Notes: generated from the letters alone by a model not told the origin. A DNA stretch of 53,800 nucleotides from Nostoc sp. CHAB 5836 (GCF_020829445.1 NZ_JAIVFV010000031.1:1-53800), one strand, 5' to 3'; positions 1 through 8,216 are shown, counted from the stretch's first letter. Program-made: numbers and translations.

Positions 1-1
1 A

Positions 2-1243
2 GATCAACTTTGTACCTACGATCCGCAAACAGAAGTTTTGTACTCAGATAAGTTATTTGGGGCCCATGTTTGCGGAGATCAGGTATTTGATGAGGGCTGG
101 GAAGTATATAACGAAGATCGGCGTTATTACTTTGATTGCCTCATGGCTCCCCACGCCCGTCAAGTTGAAACAGCACTGGATAAACTTGTCGATTTTCCCG
201 TCAGAATGTATGCCACTGGACACGGTCCTTTGGTACGCTATGGTTTAATCGACCTAACTAAAGCTTATCGGGAATGGAGTCAACAGCAAACTTCTGCTGA
301 CTTGACAGTAGCGTTGATTTATGCATCAGCTTACGGAAATACAGCCACATTAGCTCAAGCGATCGCTCGTGGCATTACCAAAGCTGGTGTTGCTGTAGAA
401 TCGATTAACTGCGAATTTACTGAACCAGAAGAAATCCGGGCGGCTGTGGAAAAAGCTGGTGGTTTCATCATCGGTTCTCCTACCCTTGGCGGTCATGCAC
501 CGACACCTGTACAAACAGCTTTAGGAATTGTGCTATCCACCGCTACTAACAATAAACTCGCTGGTGTTTTTGGTTCCTTTGGCTGGAGTGGGGAAGCGGT
601 TGATTTAATTGAGGGTAAATTAAAAGATGCTGGCTATCGGTTTGGTTTTGATACCATCCGCGTCAAATTCAAACCCAACGATGCCACCTTACAATTGTGT
701 GAAGAAGCTGGAACCGACTTTGCCCAAGCACTGAAGAAAGCGAGAAAAGTGCGATCGCAAAGTCTTCCTGCAACAACTGTAGAACAAGCAGTTGGGCGGA
801 TTGTCGGTTCTTTGTGCGTTTTGACTGCCAAAGAAGGCGATCGCTCCAGTGCCATGTTAGCCTCTTGGGTATCTCAAGCCAGCTTTAATCCACCTGGTTT
901 AACTATCGCCGTAGCCAAAGACCGCGCAGTAGAAACACTGACGCATACAGGAAACAAATTTGTCCTCAACATTCTTAAAGAAGGGAATCACTTGGGATTG
1001 ATGAAGCACTTCCTCAAACCTTTTGGCCCAGGACAAGACCGATTTGCTGATGTCGCCGCCCAAGAAACAGAAAGCGGTTCTCCTATACTTACGGATGCCC
1101 TAGCATATCTCGAATGTTCCGTACAAAACCGGATGGAATCTAGCGACCACTGGCTAGTTTATGCCACTGTCGAGAATGGCAAATTGCTAGATAATGATAG
1201 CGTCACAGCTGTGCATCATCGCAAGTCGGCAACTCATTATTAA
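2..1243 (+). CDS. Flavodiiron protein (Flv family), 5'-truncated by the window edge
   Basis: The frame is open from base 2, so the gene starts outside the window; 413 residues are visible, roughly the last 70% of a 570-600 residue cyanobacterial flavodiiron protein. Visible in order: the end of the metallo-beta-lactamase-like domain (motif ATGHGP), a flavodoxin-like domain from about residue 98 with the FMN loop SAYGNT, and a C-terminal flavin-reductase-like domain beginning near AVGRIVGSLCVLTA. The last domain is diagnostic of cyanobacterial class C Flv proteins. These use NAD(P)H or photosynthetic electrons to reduce O2 to water and protect the photosystems. The sequence seen does not separate Flv1, Flv3 or heterocyst-specific B forms, so no symbol is given. 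The tail ends HHRKSATHY. It converges on rsmI. Confidence 0.93.
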   Translation, partial: DQLCTYDPQTEVLYSDKLFGAHVCGDQVFDEGWEVYNEDRRYYFDCLMAPHARQVETALDKLVDFPVRMYATGHGPLVRYGLIDLTKAYREWSQQQTSADLTVALIYASAYGNTATLAQAIARGITKAGVAVESINCEFTEPEEIRAAVEKAGGFIIGSPTLGGHAPTPVQTALGIVLSTATNNKLAGVFGSFGWSGEAVDLIEGKLKDAGYRFGFDTIRVKFKPNDATLQLCEEAGTDFAQALKKARKVRSQSLPATTVEQAVGRIVGSLCVLTAKEGDRSSAMLASWVSQASFNPPGLTIAVAKDRAVETLTHTGNKFVLNILKEGNHLGLMKHFLKPFGPGQDRFADVAAQETESGSPILTDALAYLECSVQNRMESSDHWLVYATVENGKLLDNDSVTAVHHRKSATHY

Positions 1244-1556
1244 TTGGGAATGGGGCACTTGTACTGAGCGACTCGTGCTGAGGTAAGCCGAAGTATCGGT
1301 ACTCAAACGATCGCACTCTTATAACAATTGGCAATTCCAACCATCGGCGGCGGCAAGCTGCCGAGCAGATATTCGTGCGTGACTCTATTTAAACTATAAT
1401 TTTGCCTTGAGTTCAAAATTTAGGTAAAAGCTTGCCGTTTGTCCTTAAAAATCTTTAAGTAATTATGCTTATTTTGACGGCATTGCATATAAACTCCAGT
1501 TTTTATCTCCTAAACTACCAGTCTGCTGTTTCAAGTATCAACAAGCTGGAGTCTAA
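1244..1556. other. Intergenic region, no gene seen
   Basis: This stretch between the convergent flavodiiron and rsmI genes has no convincing ORF. Near 1258-1300 it carries a short dispersed segment (ACTTGTACTGAGCGACT...) that recurs at about 4524-4580, inside another repeat. The rest is AT-rich and featureless to my eye. Confidence 0.5.
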
Positions 1557-1597
1557 TTAAAGGAATTGCTTGCCGTTGCGGCAAACAATTCCTTTAA
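1557..1597. terminator. Long hairpin, probable bidirectional terminator
   Basis: A near-perfect inverted repeat: a 12-bp outer stem (1557-1568 with 1586-1597), one C/A mismatch, then a 6-bp inner stem (TTGCCG/CGGCAA) and a TTG loop. It lies between convergent genes, and the rsmI stop codon forms part of the outer stem. There is no long T-tract on either side, so intrinsic termination is likely but not certain. Confidence 0.55.
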
Positions 1598-2451
1598 GTC
1601 ACACTGAGAACTATAGAAAGAGCTAGTTGATAGAGTTGGCGACGGGGAAGGAAAGTGGCTTTTGCTAACTGACGGCTAGCTTGCGATCGCGATATCCCCT
1701 GACTAATTAACTGTTTTAATTCAGCTTTCAATTCCTCTTGTGTTAGTTGGGGCTGACTAAGTGAAATTCCTGCCACCACTAATGTATATTCACCTTGGGG
1801 TTCTCGTTGGTTGTAGTGAGCGATCGCTTCGGCAATTGTCCCTCGCCAAAATTCCTCATACAATTTAGTTAACTCCCGTCCTAGGACAATTTGGCGATCG
1901 CTTCCCCAAATTTCTGCTAAGTCTTGCAAAGTATCTCGCAAACGGTGGGGCGATTCGTAGAAAATCAATGTGCGAGATTCTGTTTGCAGAGATTCTAAAT
2001 GTTCTTGTCTGTGTTGACTTTTAGCTGGAAGAAAGCCTTCAAAGACAAACCGATCCGTTGGTAGTCCAGCTGCACTCAAAGCGGTAATTGCTGCACTAGC
2101 GCCAGGAATGGGAACTACTGAAATTCCCGCCTGAATACAGGCTTTCACCAGTTCATATCCAGGATCGGAAATACCTGGCATTCCAGCATCACTCACCAGA
2201 GCGATCGCTTTATGATTAACTAAATGCTCTAATAATTCTGGGATGCGGCTGGTACGATTGTGTTCGTGGTAACTCACCTGGGGTGTTTTAACTTGAAAAT
2301 GTTGTAGCAGTTTCCCAGTATGGCGCGTGTCTTCGGCAGCAATGATATCCACAGTTTGCAAAATTCGCACCGCCCGAAAGGTCATATCTTCTAAGTTGCC
2401 AATTGGTGTGCCGACGACGTAAAGTGTTCCTGGTTTTGGATCGGTTTGCAT
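1594..2451 (-). CDS. rsmI: 16S rRNA (cytidine-1402-2'-O)-methyltransferase RsmI
   Basis: 285 residues, the usual length for RsmI, which 2'-O-methylates C1402 in the decoding centre of 16S rRNA using SAM. It is a tetrapyrrole-methylase-fold enzyme. The family motifs are clear: GTPIGNLEDMTFRA at residues 15-28, AAEDTRHTGKLL near 39-50, SDAGMPGISDPG near 88-99 and GASAAITALSAAGLPTDRF near 118-136. The C-terminal helical region is intact. It is encoded alone on the minus strand. Its stop codon sits in a hairpin, and just upstream lies a heptamer tandem repeat, so its promoter must lie within or beyond that repeat. Confidence 0.95.
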   Translation of the reverse strand: MQTDPKPGTLYVVGTPIGNLEDMTFRAVRILQTVDIIAAEDTRHTGKLLQHFQVKTPQVSYHEHNRTSRIPELLEHLVNHKAIALVSDAGMPGISDPGYELVKACIQAGISVVPIPGASAAITALSAAGLPTDRFVFEGFLPAKSQHRQEHLESLQTESRTLIFYESPHRLRDTLQDLAEIWGSDRQIVLGRELTKLYEEFWRGTIAEAIAHYNQREPQGEYTLVVAGISLSQPQLTQEELKAELKQLISQGISRSQASRQLAKATFLPRRQLYQLALSIVLSVT

Positions 2452-2460
2452 GAGGAAAAA

Positions 2461-2520
2461 GTTAGGAGTTAGGAGTTGGGAGTTGGGAGTTAGGAGTTGG
2501 GAGTTAGGAGTTGGGAGTTA
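2461..2520. repeat. Heptamer tandem repeat (STRR)
   Basis: About eight 7-bp units alternating between TTAGGAG and TTGGGAG types fill this stretch directly upstream of rsmI. Short tandemly repeated heptamers are common in heterocystous cyanobacteria. No coding capacity. Confidence 0.85.
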
Positions 2521-2563
2521 AAAATAATAATTTCTGTACCTGTACGAATATATATAGCAGTTC

Positions 2564-2674
2564 TAAGTACGTCGGTGCGAAAAAATCAAGTATGTTACCA
2601 AACGTAAATAAGCTTAAAACCCTTACTAATGACAAATGACAAATGACAAATGACAAATGACAAATGACAAATGA
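2564..2674 (+). repeat. MITE-like family A, partial copy (A1) with expanded heptamers
   Basis: Starts with the family end TAAGTACGTCGGTGCGAAAA, continues through the conserved ATGTTACcAAACGTAAATA core and CTTACTAATGAC, then runs into six or more AAATGAC units. The right end is missing. The last heptamer contributes the ATG assigned to the downstream kinase gene. Confidence 0.85.
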
Positions 2675-3564
2675 CTAATCTAAAATCCCAAATCCCAAAT
2701 CTCAAATCGAATCATGGTTTATTTGTGGGTTTAGTAACCTTAGATTTGATTTACCTTGCTGACTGTACCCCTAAGAATAATCAGAAGATTGTTGCTACTG
2801 ACTATACTGTGGCAGCAGGTGGCCCAGCAACAAACGCGGCTGTGACTTTCAATTATTTAGCTAATCAAGCTACAGTCTTGGGTGTGGTGGGTTGTCATCC
2901 CATGACGCAGCTAATTCGAGGTGATTTGGCAAATTACAAAGTTGCGATCGCAGACCTTGAGCCTACCACTGATTTAGCACCCCCTGTCTCTTCAATTATT
3001 GTCACTCAAGCCACGGGTGAACGAGCTGTAGTTTCCATCAATGCTGTCAAAACTCAAGCCAGCAACGCATCTATCCCGCCAGATATTTTGCAAAATGTCG
3101 ATATAGTACTGATTGATGGACACCAAATGACGGTTAGTTATTCCATAGCCCAAATGGCTAAAGCCAAGAATATCCCAGTAGTAATTGATGGTGGTAGTTG
3201 GAAGCCGGGATTTGAGCAAATTCTGCCATTTGTGGATTATGCCATCTGTTCGGCTAATTTTTATCCCCCCAACTGCCACACTGGAGAAGACGTTTTTGCG
3301 TATCTGGGCGGATTTGACATTCGTCACATCGCCATTACCCACGGACAAAAACCAATTGAATACTTGAGTTGCACTAAAACTGGTATGGTAAATGTGCCGC
3401 AGATTCAAGTGGTTGATACTTTAGGGGCTGGAGATATTTTCCACGGTGCTTTCTGTGATTACATTTTAAAGGAAAGTTTTACTGATGCACTGGCACTGGC
3501 AGCTAATATTGCTGCTGATTCCTGTAAATTTTTTGGTACCCGGCGCTGGATGGATTTAAAGTAA
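2671..3564 (+). CDS. PfkB-family sugar/nucleoside kinase
   Basis: 297 residues with the ribokinase (PfkB) fold, which phosphorylates a sugar or nucleoside hydroxyl with ATP. Signatures: the N-terminal glycine motif AAGGPATNAAV (residues about 48-58) and the C-terminal ATP/catalytic motif VDTLGAGDIFHGAF near residues 247-260, with the catalytic Asp in GAGD. Specificity cannot be read from the sequence. The first 14 or so codons are encoded by repeat DNA (heptamers, then AAATCCC-like units), and recognisable homology begins only around GLFVGLVTLDLIYL. The native start may therefore be an alternative codon near 2715-2730 or may have been replaced by repeat DNA. It is 60 bp upstream of the cysQ-like gene on the same strand and could be cotranscribed. 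Confidence 0.88.
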   Translation: MTNLKSQIPNLKSNHGLFVGLVTLDLIYLADCTPKNNQKIVATDYTVAAGGPATNAAVTFNYLANQATVLGVVGCHPMTQLIRGDLANYKVAIADLEPTTDLAPPVSSIIVTQATGERAVVSINAVKTQASNASIPPDILQNVDIVLIDGHQMTVSYSIAQMAKAKNIPVVIDGGSWKPGFEQILPFVDYAICSANFYPPNCHTGEDVFAYLGGFDIRHIAITHGQKPIEYLSCTKTGMVNVPQIQVVDTLGAGDIFHGAFCDYILKESFTDALALAANIAADSCKFFGTRRWMDLK

Positions 3565-3624
3565 GGATGCACGGATGTGCGCCCCTAATCACGTTATCGA
3601 TAATTTTTAGATCAGGCTAAATTA

Positions 3625-4485
3625 ATGAAAGACTTACAAGAAATATTAGCGATCGCTCGTGAGGTAGGTTGGGGCGCAGCAGATATACTGCGATCCTATT
3701 ACCACGGCACTGCAAAAGACCCTAACTTAGAAGTACAATATAAACGAAATGAGCCTGTCACCGTTGCCGATGTAGCTGTGAGTCAATACATCTTGCAGAG
3801 GTTACAAGCAGCTTTGGGTAACGAAGATTTTGCTTACATCAGTGAAGAAACTTATGAATCGCCGAGTGGTATACCATACCCTTCGACGCCTTGGGTATGG
3901 ATAATAGACCCTTTAGATGGCACACGAGACTTTATCGAAAAAACTGGCGACTATGCAGTTCACATTGCTTTAGTCAACCAAACACGCCCAGTGTTGGCAG
4001 TAGTGGCAGTACCAGAGGCTCAAAAGTTATATTACGCTATCAAAGGTGGGGGTACATTTGTCGAAACCCGTGATCAATGTGTTACTCTACAAGTGTCTTC
4101 AGGTAAACGAGTTGAAGATTTAACCTTAGTTGTTAGTCGGTCTCACCGCAACCAACCCTTAGATTACTTACTACAAAATTTACTTTGTCAAAATCAGAAA
4201 TCTGTGGGTAGTGTAGGCTGCAAAATTGCCACCATTGTCGAGAAACAGGCAGATATCTACATTTCCCTTTCTGGTAAGTCTGCGCCCAAAGACTGGGATA
4301 TGGCAGCGCCAGAACTAATTTTAACAGAAGCTGGTGGTAAGTTTACCCACTTCGACGGCACTCCGTTGCAGTATAACACCGGTGATATCAATCAATGGGG
4401 AGGTCTGCTAGCGAGTAATGGTGAGTACCACGAGTTGCTGTGTCAGGAAGCAGAAAGGATTTTAGCGCAGTTTGAGCATAGCTAA
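3625..4485 (+). CDS. cysQ: Inositol-phosphatase-family protein, CysQ-like 3'(2'),5'-bisphosphate nucleotidase
   Basis: 286 residues of the Mg-dependent, lithium-sensitive phosphatase superfamily. Metal-binding motifs: SEET near residue 73, IIDPLDGTRDFI near 93-104 and DWDMAAPELIL near 222-232. The extra Phe-Ile after DGTRD is typical of CysQ, which removes the 3' phosphate of PAP(S) during sulfate assimilation; inositol monophosphatase activity is an alternative. It follows the PfkB kinase on the same strand. Unusually, its stop codon TAA is the first three bases of a family A repeat (TAAGTAG...), so the repeat end directly abuts the gene. Confidence 0.88.
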   Translation: MKDLQEILAIAREVGWGAADILRSYYHGTAKDPNLEVQYKRNEPVTVADVAVSQYILQRLQAALGNEDFAYISEETYESPSGIPYPSTPWVWIIDPLDGTRDFIEKTGDYAVHIALVNQTRPVLAVVAVPEAQKLYYAIKGGGTFVETRDQCVTLQVSSGKRVEDLTLVVSRSHRNQPLDYLLQNLLCQNQKSVGSVGCKIATIVEKQADIYISLSGKSAPKDWDMAAPELILTEAGGKFTHFDGTPLQYNTGDINQWGGLLASNGEYHELLCQEAERILAQFEHS

Positions 4486-4661
4486 GTAGAGCGACGCAAA
4501 TAAAGCTAACTGGCTAAGGCTGTCACTTGTACTGAGCGACTTGCCCTGAGCGTAGCCGAAGGGAGTCGAAGTATTTGTCATTTGTCCTTCGTCATTTGTA
4601 AGGGTTTAAGGTGTATTTACGTTTCGTAACATAGTTTGGTTTATTCTTGCCGACTTACTTA
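4483..4661 (-). repeat. MITE-like family A, copy A2
   Basis: Complete but enlarged copy in inverted orientation relative to A6. It runs from TAAGTAGAGCGACGCAAATA through AACTGGCTAAGGCTGTCA, TTACGTTTCGTAACAT and the end CGACTTACTTA. Extra DNA of about 50 bp (CTTGTACTGAGCGAC...) interrupts the centre. Its first three bases are the cysQ stop codon. Confidence 0.8.
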
Positions 4662-4666
4662 ATGAG

Positions 4667-4830
4667 AGAGCATTTATAAACTAAACCTTAAATTGTCGCG
4701 TGCGTTAAAGCTCTCGTGTACGGCACCTGGAAATATGGTGCCCTGCGGCTAAATTGGACTTTCTCAAATTCTCAAATTTCTACACAGCCGTAACACACCC
4801 TACTTAATATTTACTTTATAAATAGGCTCT
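4667..4830. repeat. MITE-like family B, copy B1
   Basis: Roughly 164 bp bounded by imperfect terminal inverted repeats (AGAGCATTTATAAACTAAA and TTTACTTTATAAATAGGCTCT). Internal sequence such as ACACAGCCGTAACACACCCT recurs, inverted, at 12384-12521. No ORF. Confidence 0.75.
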
Positions 4831-5180
4831 GAAGCATTTGAAGATGAATATTTTTTAATTTGCTTTTAAGACATTCAGTCATAGTCTAATTGTCTCCACT
4901 ACCGATAATAATCTTTACCCCTTAGTCCGCAGTTCAATTTTCCAAACACTAAATACCTGAGCGATCGCTAGTTAGTTACGATTTCGTGTTAAAAATATAA
5001 CCTTTTATAATACAAGCAACAAAAGCTGTGGTTGGAAGATATACAAACTTGCTCTAAAGGTATTATTTGTCAATAAAATTCACTATCAGACGATATTCAA
5101 AGGCTGAAGGCTGTGTTAAACTCATGGACATAAAGATTATTTTCGGTTGAGTAACTCGTTTTGATTTCTAAAAAGTGTCT
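4831..5180. promoter_or_regulatory. AT-rich upstream region of the RNA-binding protein gene
   Basis: No gene is visible. This AT-rich stretch must contain the promoter and most of the 5' leader of the RRM gene that starts at 5224. It contains one HIP1-like GCGATCGC at about 4961. I could not assign -35/-10 boxes with confidence. Confidence 0.4.
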
Positions 5181-5217
5181 CTCCGAATTTAACTCTCTAC
5201 ACTCCCTGAATTCGGAG
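5181..5217 (+). promoter_or_regulatory. Hairpin sequestering the Shine-Dalgarno of the RRM gene
   Basis: CTCCGAATT (5181-5189) is perfectly complementary to AATTCGGAG (5209-5217), with a 19-nt pyrimidine-rich loop. The right arm contains the Shine-Dalgarno CGGAG, six bases before the ATG at 5224. Closing the hairpin would hide the ribosome-binding site. Cyanobacterial rbp genes are known to be cold-regulated through their 5' leaders, so a thermosensor or other translational switch is a reasonable inference. Confidence 0.6.
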
Positions 5218-5223
5218 ATTTCT

Positions 5224-5535
5224 ATGTCAATTTACGTCGGAAACCTGTCCTATCAGGTTACAGAAGATGACCTCAAGCAGGCTTTTGCAGAATACGGAAC
5301 AGTGAATCGTGTTCAACTACCCACAGATCGGGAAACAGGCCGGCCGCGTGGGTTCGCTTTTGTGGAAATGGAATCAGACACACAAGAACAAGCTGCCATT
5401 GATGCACTTGATGGTGCTGAGTGGATGGGACGTGATTTGAAAGTGAACAAAGCTAAACCTCGTGAGGAAAGAAGCAACTCCTCTCGTGGTAGCTGGGGTG
5501 GCGGTAATGCTCGCCGTAACAATAATCGCTACTAA
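5224..5535 (+). CDS. Cyanobacterial RRM RNA-binding protein (Rbp family)
   Basis: 103 residues from the chosen start ATG at 5224 (MSIYVGNLSYQVTEDDL), preceded by GGAG at good spacing; the open frame extends upstream to 5161 but lacks homology there. A single RRM spans residues 2-80 with RNP2 (IYVGNL) and RNP1 (RGFAFVEM), followed by a Gly/Ser/Arg/Asn-rich tail. This is the glycine-rich cold-inducible Rbp type of cyanobacteria, thought to act as an RNA chaperone or to help mRNA localisation. Rbp genes often lie next to rpsU, and here rpsU follows about 430 bp downstream on the same strand. Regulation through the hairpin at 5181-5217 is likely. Confidence 0.93.
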   Translation: MSIYVGNLSYQVTEDDLKQAFAEYGTVNRVQLPTDRETGRPRGFAFVEMESDTQEQAAIDALDGAEWMGRDLKVNKAKPREERSNSSRGSWGGGNARRNNNRY

Positions 5536-5966
5536 AGTCGATTCGGGAAAATTTCACATTAGACATCTGCTAAAAATAATTGTTTTGACGTAGCACTGCT
5601 ACGTCTCTACAAGAGTTCTGGATAATGCATATTTAATTTATACCAGATGTCTATTTAGAGTCTCCAGCAGATAAAGTCAAAAACTCCATTCTGCTGGAAT
5701 ATTTTATTTTTAAGACTTACGCAACAACTCTCTGAAACTCTTATTCCTTTGCATCCTTCTCTAATGAGACGCACTCGCCTTTGCGGTTGGTTTTTTCATT
5801 ATTTTGCGTAAGTCCTGATTTTGTATAGCAACGGACAGGAAGCTTAGGACAGCAATAAAATCACAAAGTGGGCTGTTGAAGGTGCGTTTACGCCAACTGT
5901 CCTAACGGCTTTGGCGACTGCTATATCTAGTCTTGAACTATTCATCCATATGAAGGAGGAATGAGA
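5536..5966. other. Intergenic region between rbp and rpsU
   Basis: Contains the family C palindromic element (5712-5816). No separate gene is seen. It must also carry the rbp terminator and possibly the rpsU promoter; AAGGAGG at 5953-5959 is the rpsU ribosome-binding site. Confidence 0.5.
5712..5816. repeat. MITE-like family C, copy C1
   Basis: About 105 bp bounded by AAGACTTACGCAA and TTGCGTAAGTCCT, a 12-13 bp terminal inverted repeat. The interior (CTCTGAAACTCTTATTCCTT) matches, inverted, the copy at 52613-52752. Solo ends are also visible near 22130 and 36105. Confidence 0.8.
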
Positions 5967-6161
5967 ATGACACAAGTAGTTTTAGGGGAGAATGAAGGTA
6001 TTGAATCAGCTTTGAGAAGATTTAAGCGGGAAGTTTCTAAAGCCGGAATTTTCCAAGATATGAGAAAAAAGCGTCACTTCGAGACACCGATAGAAAAAGA
6101 GAAGCGTAAAGCAATTGCTAGGCACAAGCAACGTCGTAATCAACGTTCTCGCTTCAATTAA
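5967..6161 (+). CDS. rpsU: 30S ribosomal protein S21
   Basis: 64 residues beginning [19 protein letters not shown], with the basic S21 C-terminus (RRNQRSRF). I choose ATG 5967 rather than the ATG at 5961 because the strong Shine-Dalgarno AAGGAGG (5953-5959) is 7 bases from 5967 but almost touches 5961. S21 sits on the small subunit near the anti-Shine-Dalgarno and helps initiation. The rbp-rpsU neighbourhood is common in cyanobacteria and fits a link between translation and cold response. Confidence 0.95.
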   Translation: MTQVVLGENEGIESALRRFKREVSKAGIFQDMRKKRHFETPIEKEKRKAIARHKQRRNQRSRFN

Positions 6162-6229
6162 CAAGTCCAAGCAAATTTCCCCTTCGATTTTACATCCAGC
6201 CAGCATCTCTTCATTTCAAAAAGAAGCAC

Positions 6230-6539
6230 TAAGTAGGTTGGTGCAATTAAAACTAGCTGGGTAAGGCTGTCACTTGTCATTTGTCAATTGGTAATTAGTA
6301 AGAGCAGGGCTATTTCATTCTCCTCTAGCCCGCCTCAGAATGAATTCTGAGTCTAATAGCGAAAGTCATCTAAAGACGACTGAGAAAAGGTTATAGTCCG
6401 TTTTAACGGACTTTAGCTATGAGCCAGGAACTTCAGTTCCGGGTAGGTTATGTGTAGAATGAAATAGCCCTGTTAGTAAGGGTTTTAATCATATTTACGT
6501 TTCGTAACATAATTGGATTTTTTCGCACCAACTTACTTA
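6230..6539 (-). repeat. MITE-like family A, copy A3, interrupted by another element
   Basis: Both ends are present: TAAGTAGGTTGGTGCAATTA at the left and TTCGCACCAACTTACTTA at the right, with the core TTACGTTTCGTAACAT. The copy is split by the element at 6303-6472; removing that insert leaves about 140 bp, close to the family length. Confidence 0.85.
6303..6472. mobile_element. Nested MITE-like element with 17-bp perfect terminal inverted repeats
   Basis: CAGGGCTATTTCATTCT (6305-6321) is the exact reverse complement of 6456-6472. The element is flanked on both sides by TTAGTAAG (6295-6302 and 6473-6480), an apparent 8-bp target duplication within the family A copy. Its 170 bp contain several small hairpins (CTCAGAAT/ATTCTGAG, AGTCCGTT/AACGGACT, GGAACT/AGTTCC) and no ORF. 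Likely mobilised in trans by a DDE transposase not present here. Confidence 0.75.
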
Positions 6540-6601
6540 TAGTTTGTTGAGTTCCATTTGCGGAACTCGCAGCAATATAAATGTATTCTTCCTCTATACC
6601 C

Positions 6602-6761
6602 CAATACAGTTCATTTAAGCATTTCCTCCTTCTCTTTCTCTCTTCTCTCTGTGTTCTCTGCGCCTCTGTGGTAGCCTGCGGCAAGCCGCAACTCTTGGAG
6701 ACGCACTCGCGTTTGCGTCTACGTAAAAGAAAGAGTTTCAGCCCTTTTGTGAACCCTATTG
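6602..6761. repeat. Dispersed palindromic repeat, family J, copy J1
   Basis: About 160 bp with ends CAATACAGTTCA and TGAACCCTATTG (imperfect 12-bp terminal inverted repeats). It contains a pyrimidine tract and CTCTGTGTTCTCTGCGCCTC. A second copy in opposite orientation lies at 25550-25690. Confidence 0.75.
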
Positions 6762-6816
6762 CTCCATACCCATAAAATAGTCACTCTGCAATCCTTGGCT
6801 CTAGATTTTCAGGAAA

Positions 6817-7536
6817 ATGTTACGACTTTATCATTTATTACTAGGTTCTATTTTGCTGGTGTCAATACCTCTGGGAGCAAAATTTATTTTCCCCCAATTT
6901 TCTCCACTCCCAGTGGTAAAATCCTCTCCTGTTGCCAAACTTCCCAACCCTAATCAGGGAAATATCTGGCAGAAAATCCTGGGAAATGCTGCTGCTCCAA
7001 CTAATTGGCAAGTTGCTGCTTGTGAGGGAAATGCACCCTTATTATGTGTCTCCTCCAAAGGGAAACCTTTGGGTACAGTTGAAATTAACGTTTACCCACT
7101 AGCAAACAATGAGGATTTTCAAAAGAAACTGGTAGCAGCTGGTATTCCCAATGGTTCCCAAGGGGACTACCAAAGTTCCAAATATCAAACCCAAGTATTA
7201 TCAGCACTCAAGGCTTGGGTTGAAGACCACTACGCTGCTTTTGGAAAAGACCGTCAGGGTAAATACGGAAAGGAGATTACTTTCTCACCCTACCCACCGC
7301 AAGCAGTACCCGTTGGTAAGCTTCAGGGAATCCGCTATGGGTTCGCCGGACTCAAGGAACAAGGTGGAGTACAAGAGCAACATATCGACCATGTTGCCTT
7401 TGATGGTAGTAAACTTTACGTAATTACCACTGGATTTGATCCAGATAGGCAAACAGGTAAGTTTGAAAAACTGGAAAACTTGGCTATTTTTCAACCTTAC
7501 TTATATGCGATCGCAGCAGATTTGCGTTTACCCTAA
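6817..7536 (+). CDS. Hypothetical protein with N-terminal membrane/signal segment
   Basis: 239 residues, family not recognised. A hydrophobic stretch at residues 4-22 (YHLLLGSILLVSIPLGAKF) looks like a signal peptide or membrane anchor, followed by a proline-rich linker and a soluble domain of about 190 residues. The pair of cysteines in ACEGNAPLLC could form a disulfide in the periplasm. It converges on a small membrane-protein gene and shows no operon partners, so the context gives no clue to function. Confidence 0.75.
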   Translation: MLRLYHLLLGSILLVSIPLGAKFIFPQFSPLPVVKSSPVAKLPNPNQGNIWQKILGNAAAPTNWQVAACEGNAPLLCVSSKGKPLGTVEINVYPLANNEDFQKKLVAAGIPNGSQGDYQSSKYQTQVLSALKAWVEDHYAAFGKDRQGKYGKEITFSPYPPQAVPVGKLQGIRYGFAGLKEQGGVQEQHIDHVAFDGSKLYVITTGFDPDRQTGKFEKLENLAIFQPYLYAIAADLRLP

Positions 7537-7553
7537 TGATTTAACAGAGGCGA

Positions 7554-7814
7554 TTATGGCAACAGCCCCAACAAACTTTCTAATATTTTGTATCCCCATT
7601 TGAGTGTCAGCAATCCACAGAAAATTGCTAGTATCAAACTACCTATGATACCTGTGGTTATAGGTTCTGCATATCCAAACCAATCTGTATAACTCCAATA
7701 CAATGCAGCAATCACTACTCCAGTTATTGCACCAACACCAAAACGCTTAATCAATGTACCGGTCTTTTCGGGTTTTAATTCAGGTGTATTGAGTTCAGGT
7801 GGTAATGGGTTCAT
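7554..7814 (-). CDS. Small two-helix membrane protein, hypothetical
   Basis: 86 residues from the chosen start (MNPLPPELNTPELKPEKTG); the frame also permits a start at 7862, but the added residues look like non-coding sequence. A proline-rich N-terminus is followed by two predicted transmembrane segments, around GVGAITGVVIAALYWSY and TTGIIGSLILAIFCGLLTL. Function unknown. It is convergent with the secreted hypothetical gene, only 17 bp away. Confidence 0.6.
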   Translation of the reverse strand: MNPLPPELNTPELKPEKTGTLIKRFGVGAITGVVIAALYWSYTDWFGYAEPITTGIIGSLILAIFCGLLTLKWGYKILESLLGLLP

Positions 7815-7951
7815 AAAAAATCTTTGTATTTTTGAACAACAGCAAGCAGTCATGGTTACCATTTTACTGTTTATATCGTGCTGTTCGAGTTCATTATATT
7901 AGTAGATTATAAGTCAATACAGTTCAGTTAAGGCTAAAAACTAAATCTGGT

Positions 7952-8026
7952 GTAGGTTGGGTTGAGGAACGAAACCCAACATTATCGAGACTTTGTTGGG
8001 TAACGCTTACGCTCAACCCAACCTAC
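7952..8026. repeat. Short palindromic repeat with GTAGGTTGGGTTGA ends
   Basis: GTAGGTTGGGTTGA (7952-7965) pairs perfectly with TCAACCCAACCTAC (8013-8026). The 75-bp unit also contains a second, inner complementary pair (ACCCAAC/GTTGGGT). This motif is a common cyanobacterial dispersed repeat. Confidence 0.75.
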
Positions 8027-8216
8027 TATTCTCTTAACCCAAGCGTATTGGATTATAAGTACAAAGCTACAAATGCACAGAAGCGGATTCCAGAAAATCC
8101 TAACAATTTACAGCAATTTTTAGCTAAATAGAACACGCGATAGGGTGTCTAAGTCTTCATTGGTGTCAACAAAACCCTAGAAATGCCTATCTGTTCGCTT
8201 CGTCACCCGCCTTGAA

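Noticed and set aside
2638..2674. CRISPR-like regular repetition
   Set aside because: Units are contiguous heptamers without unique spacers; this is an STRR.
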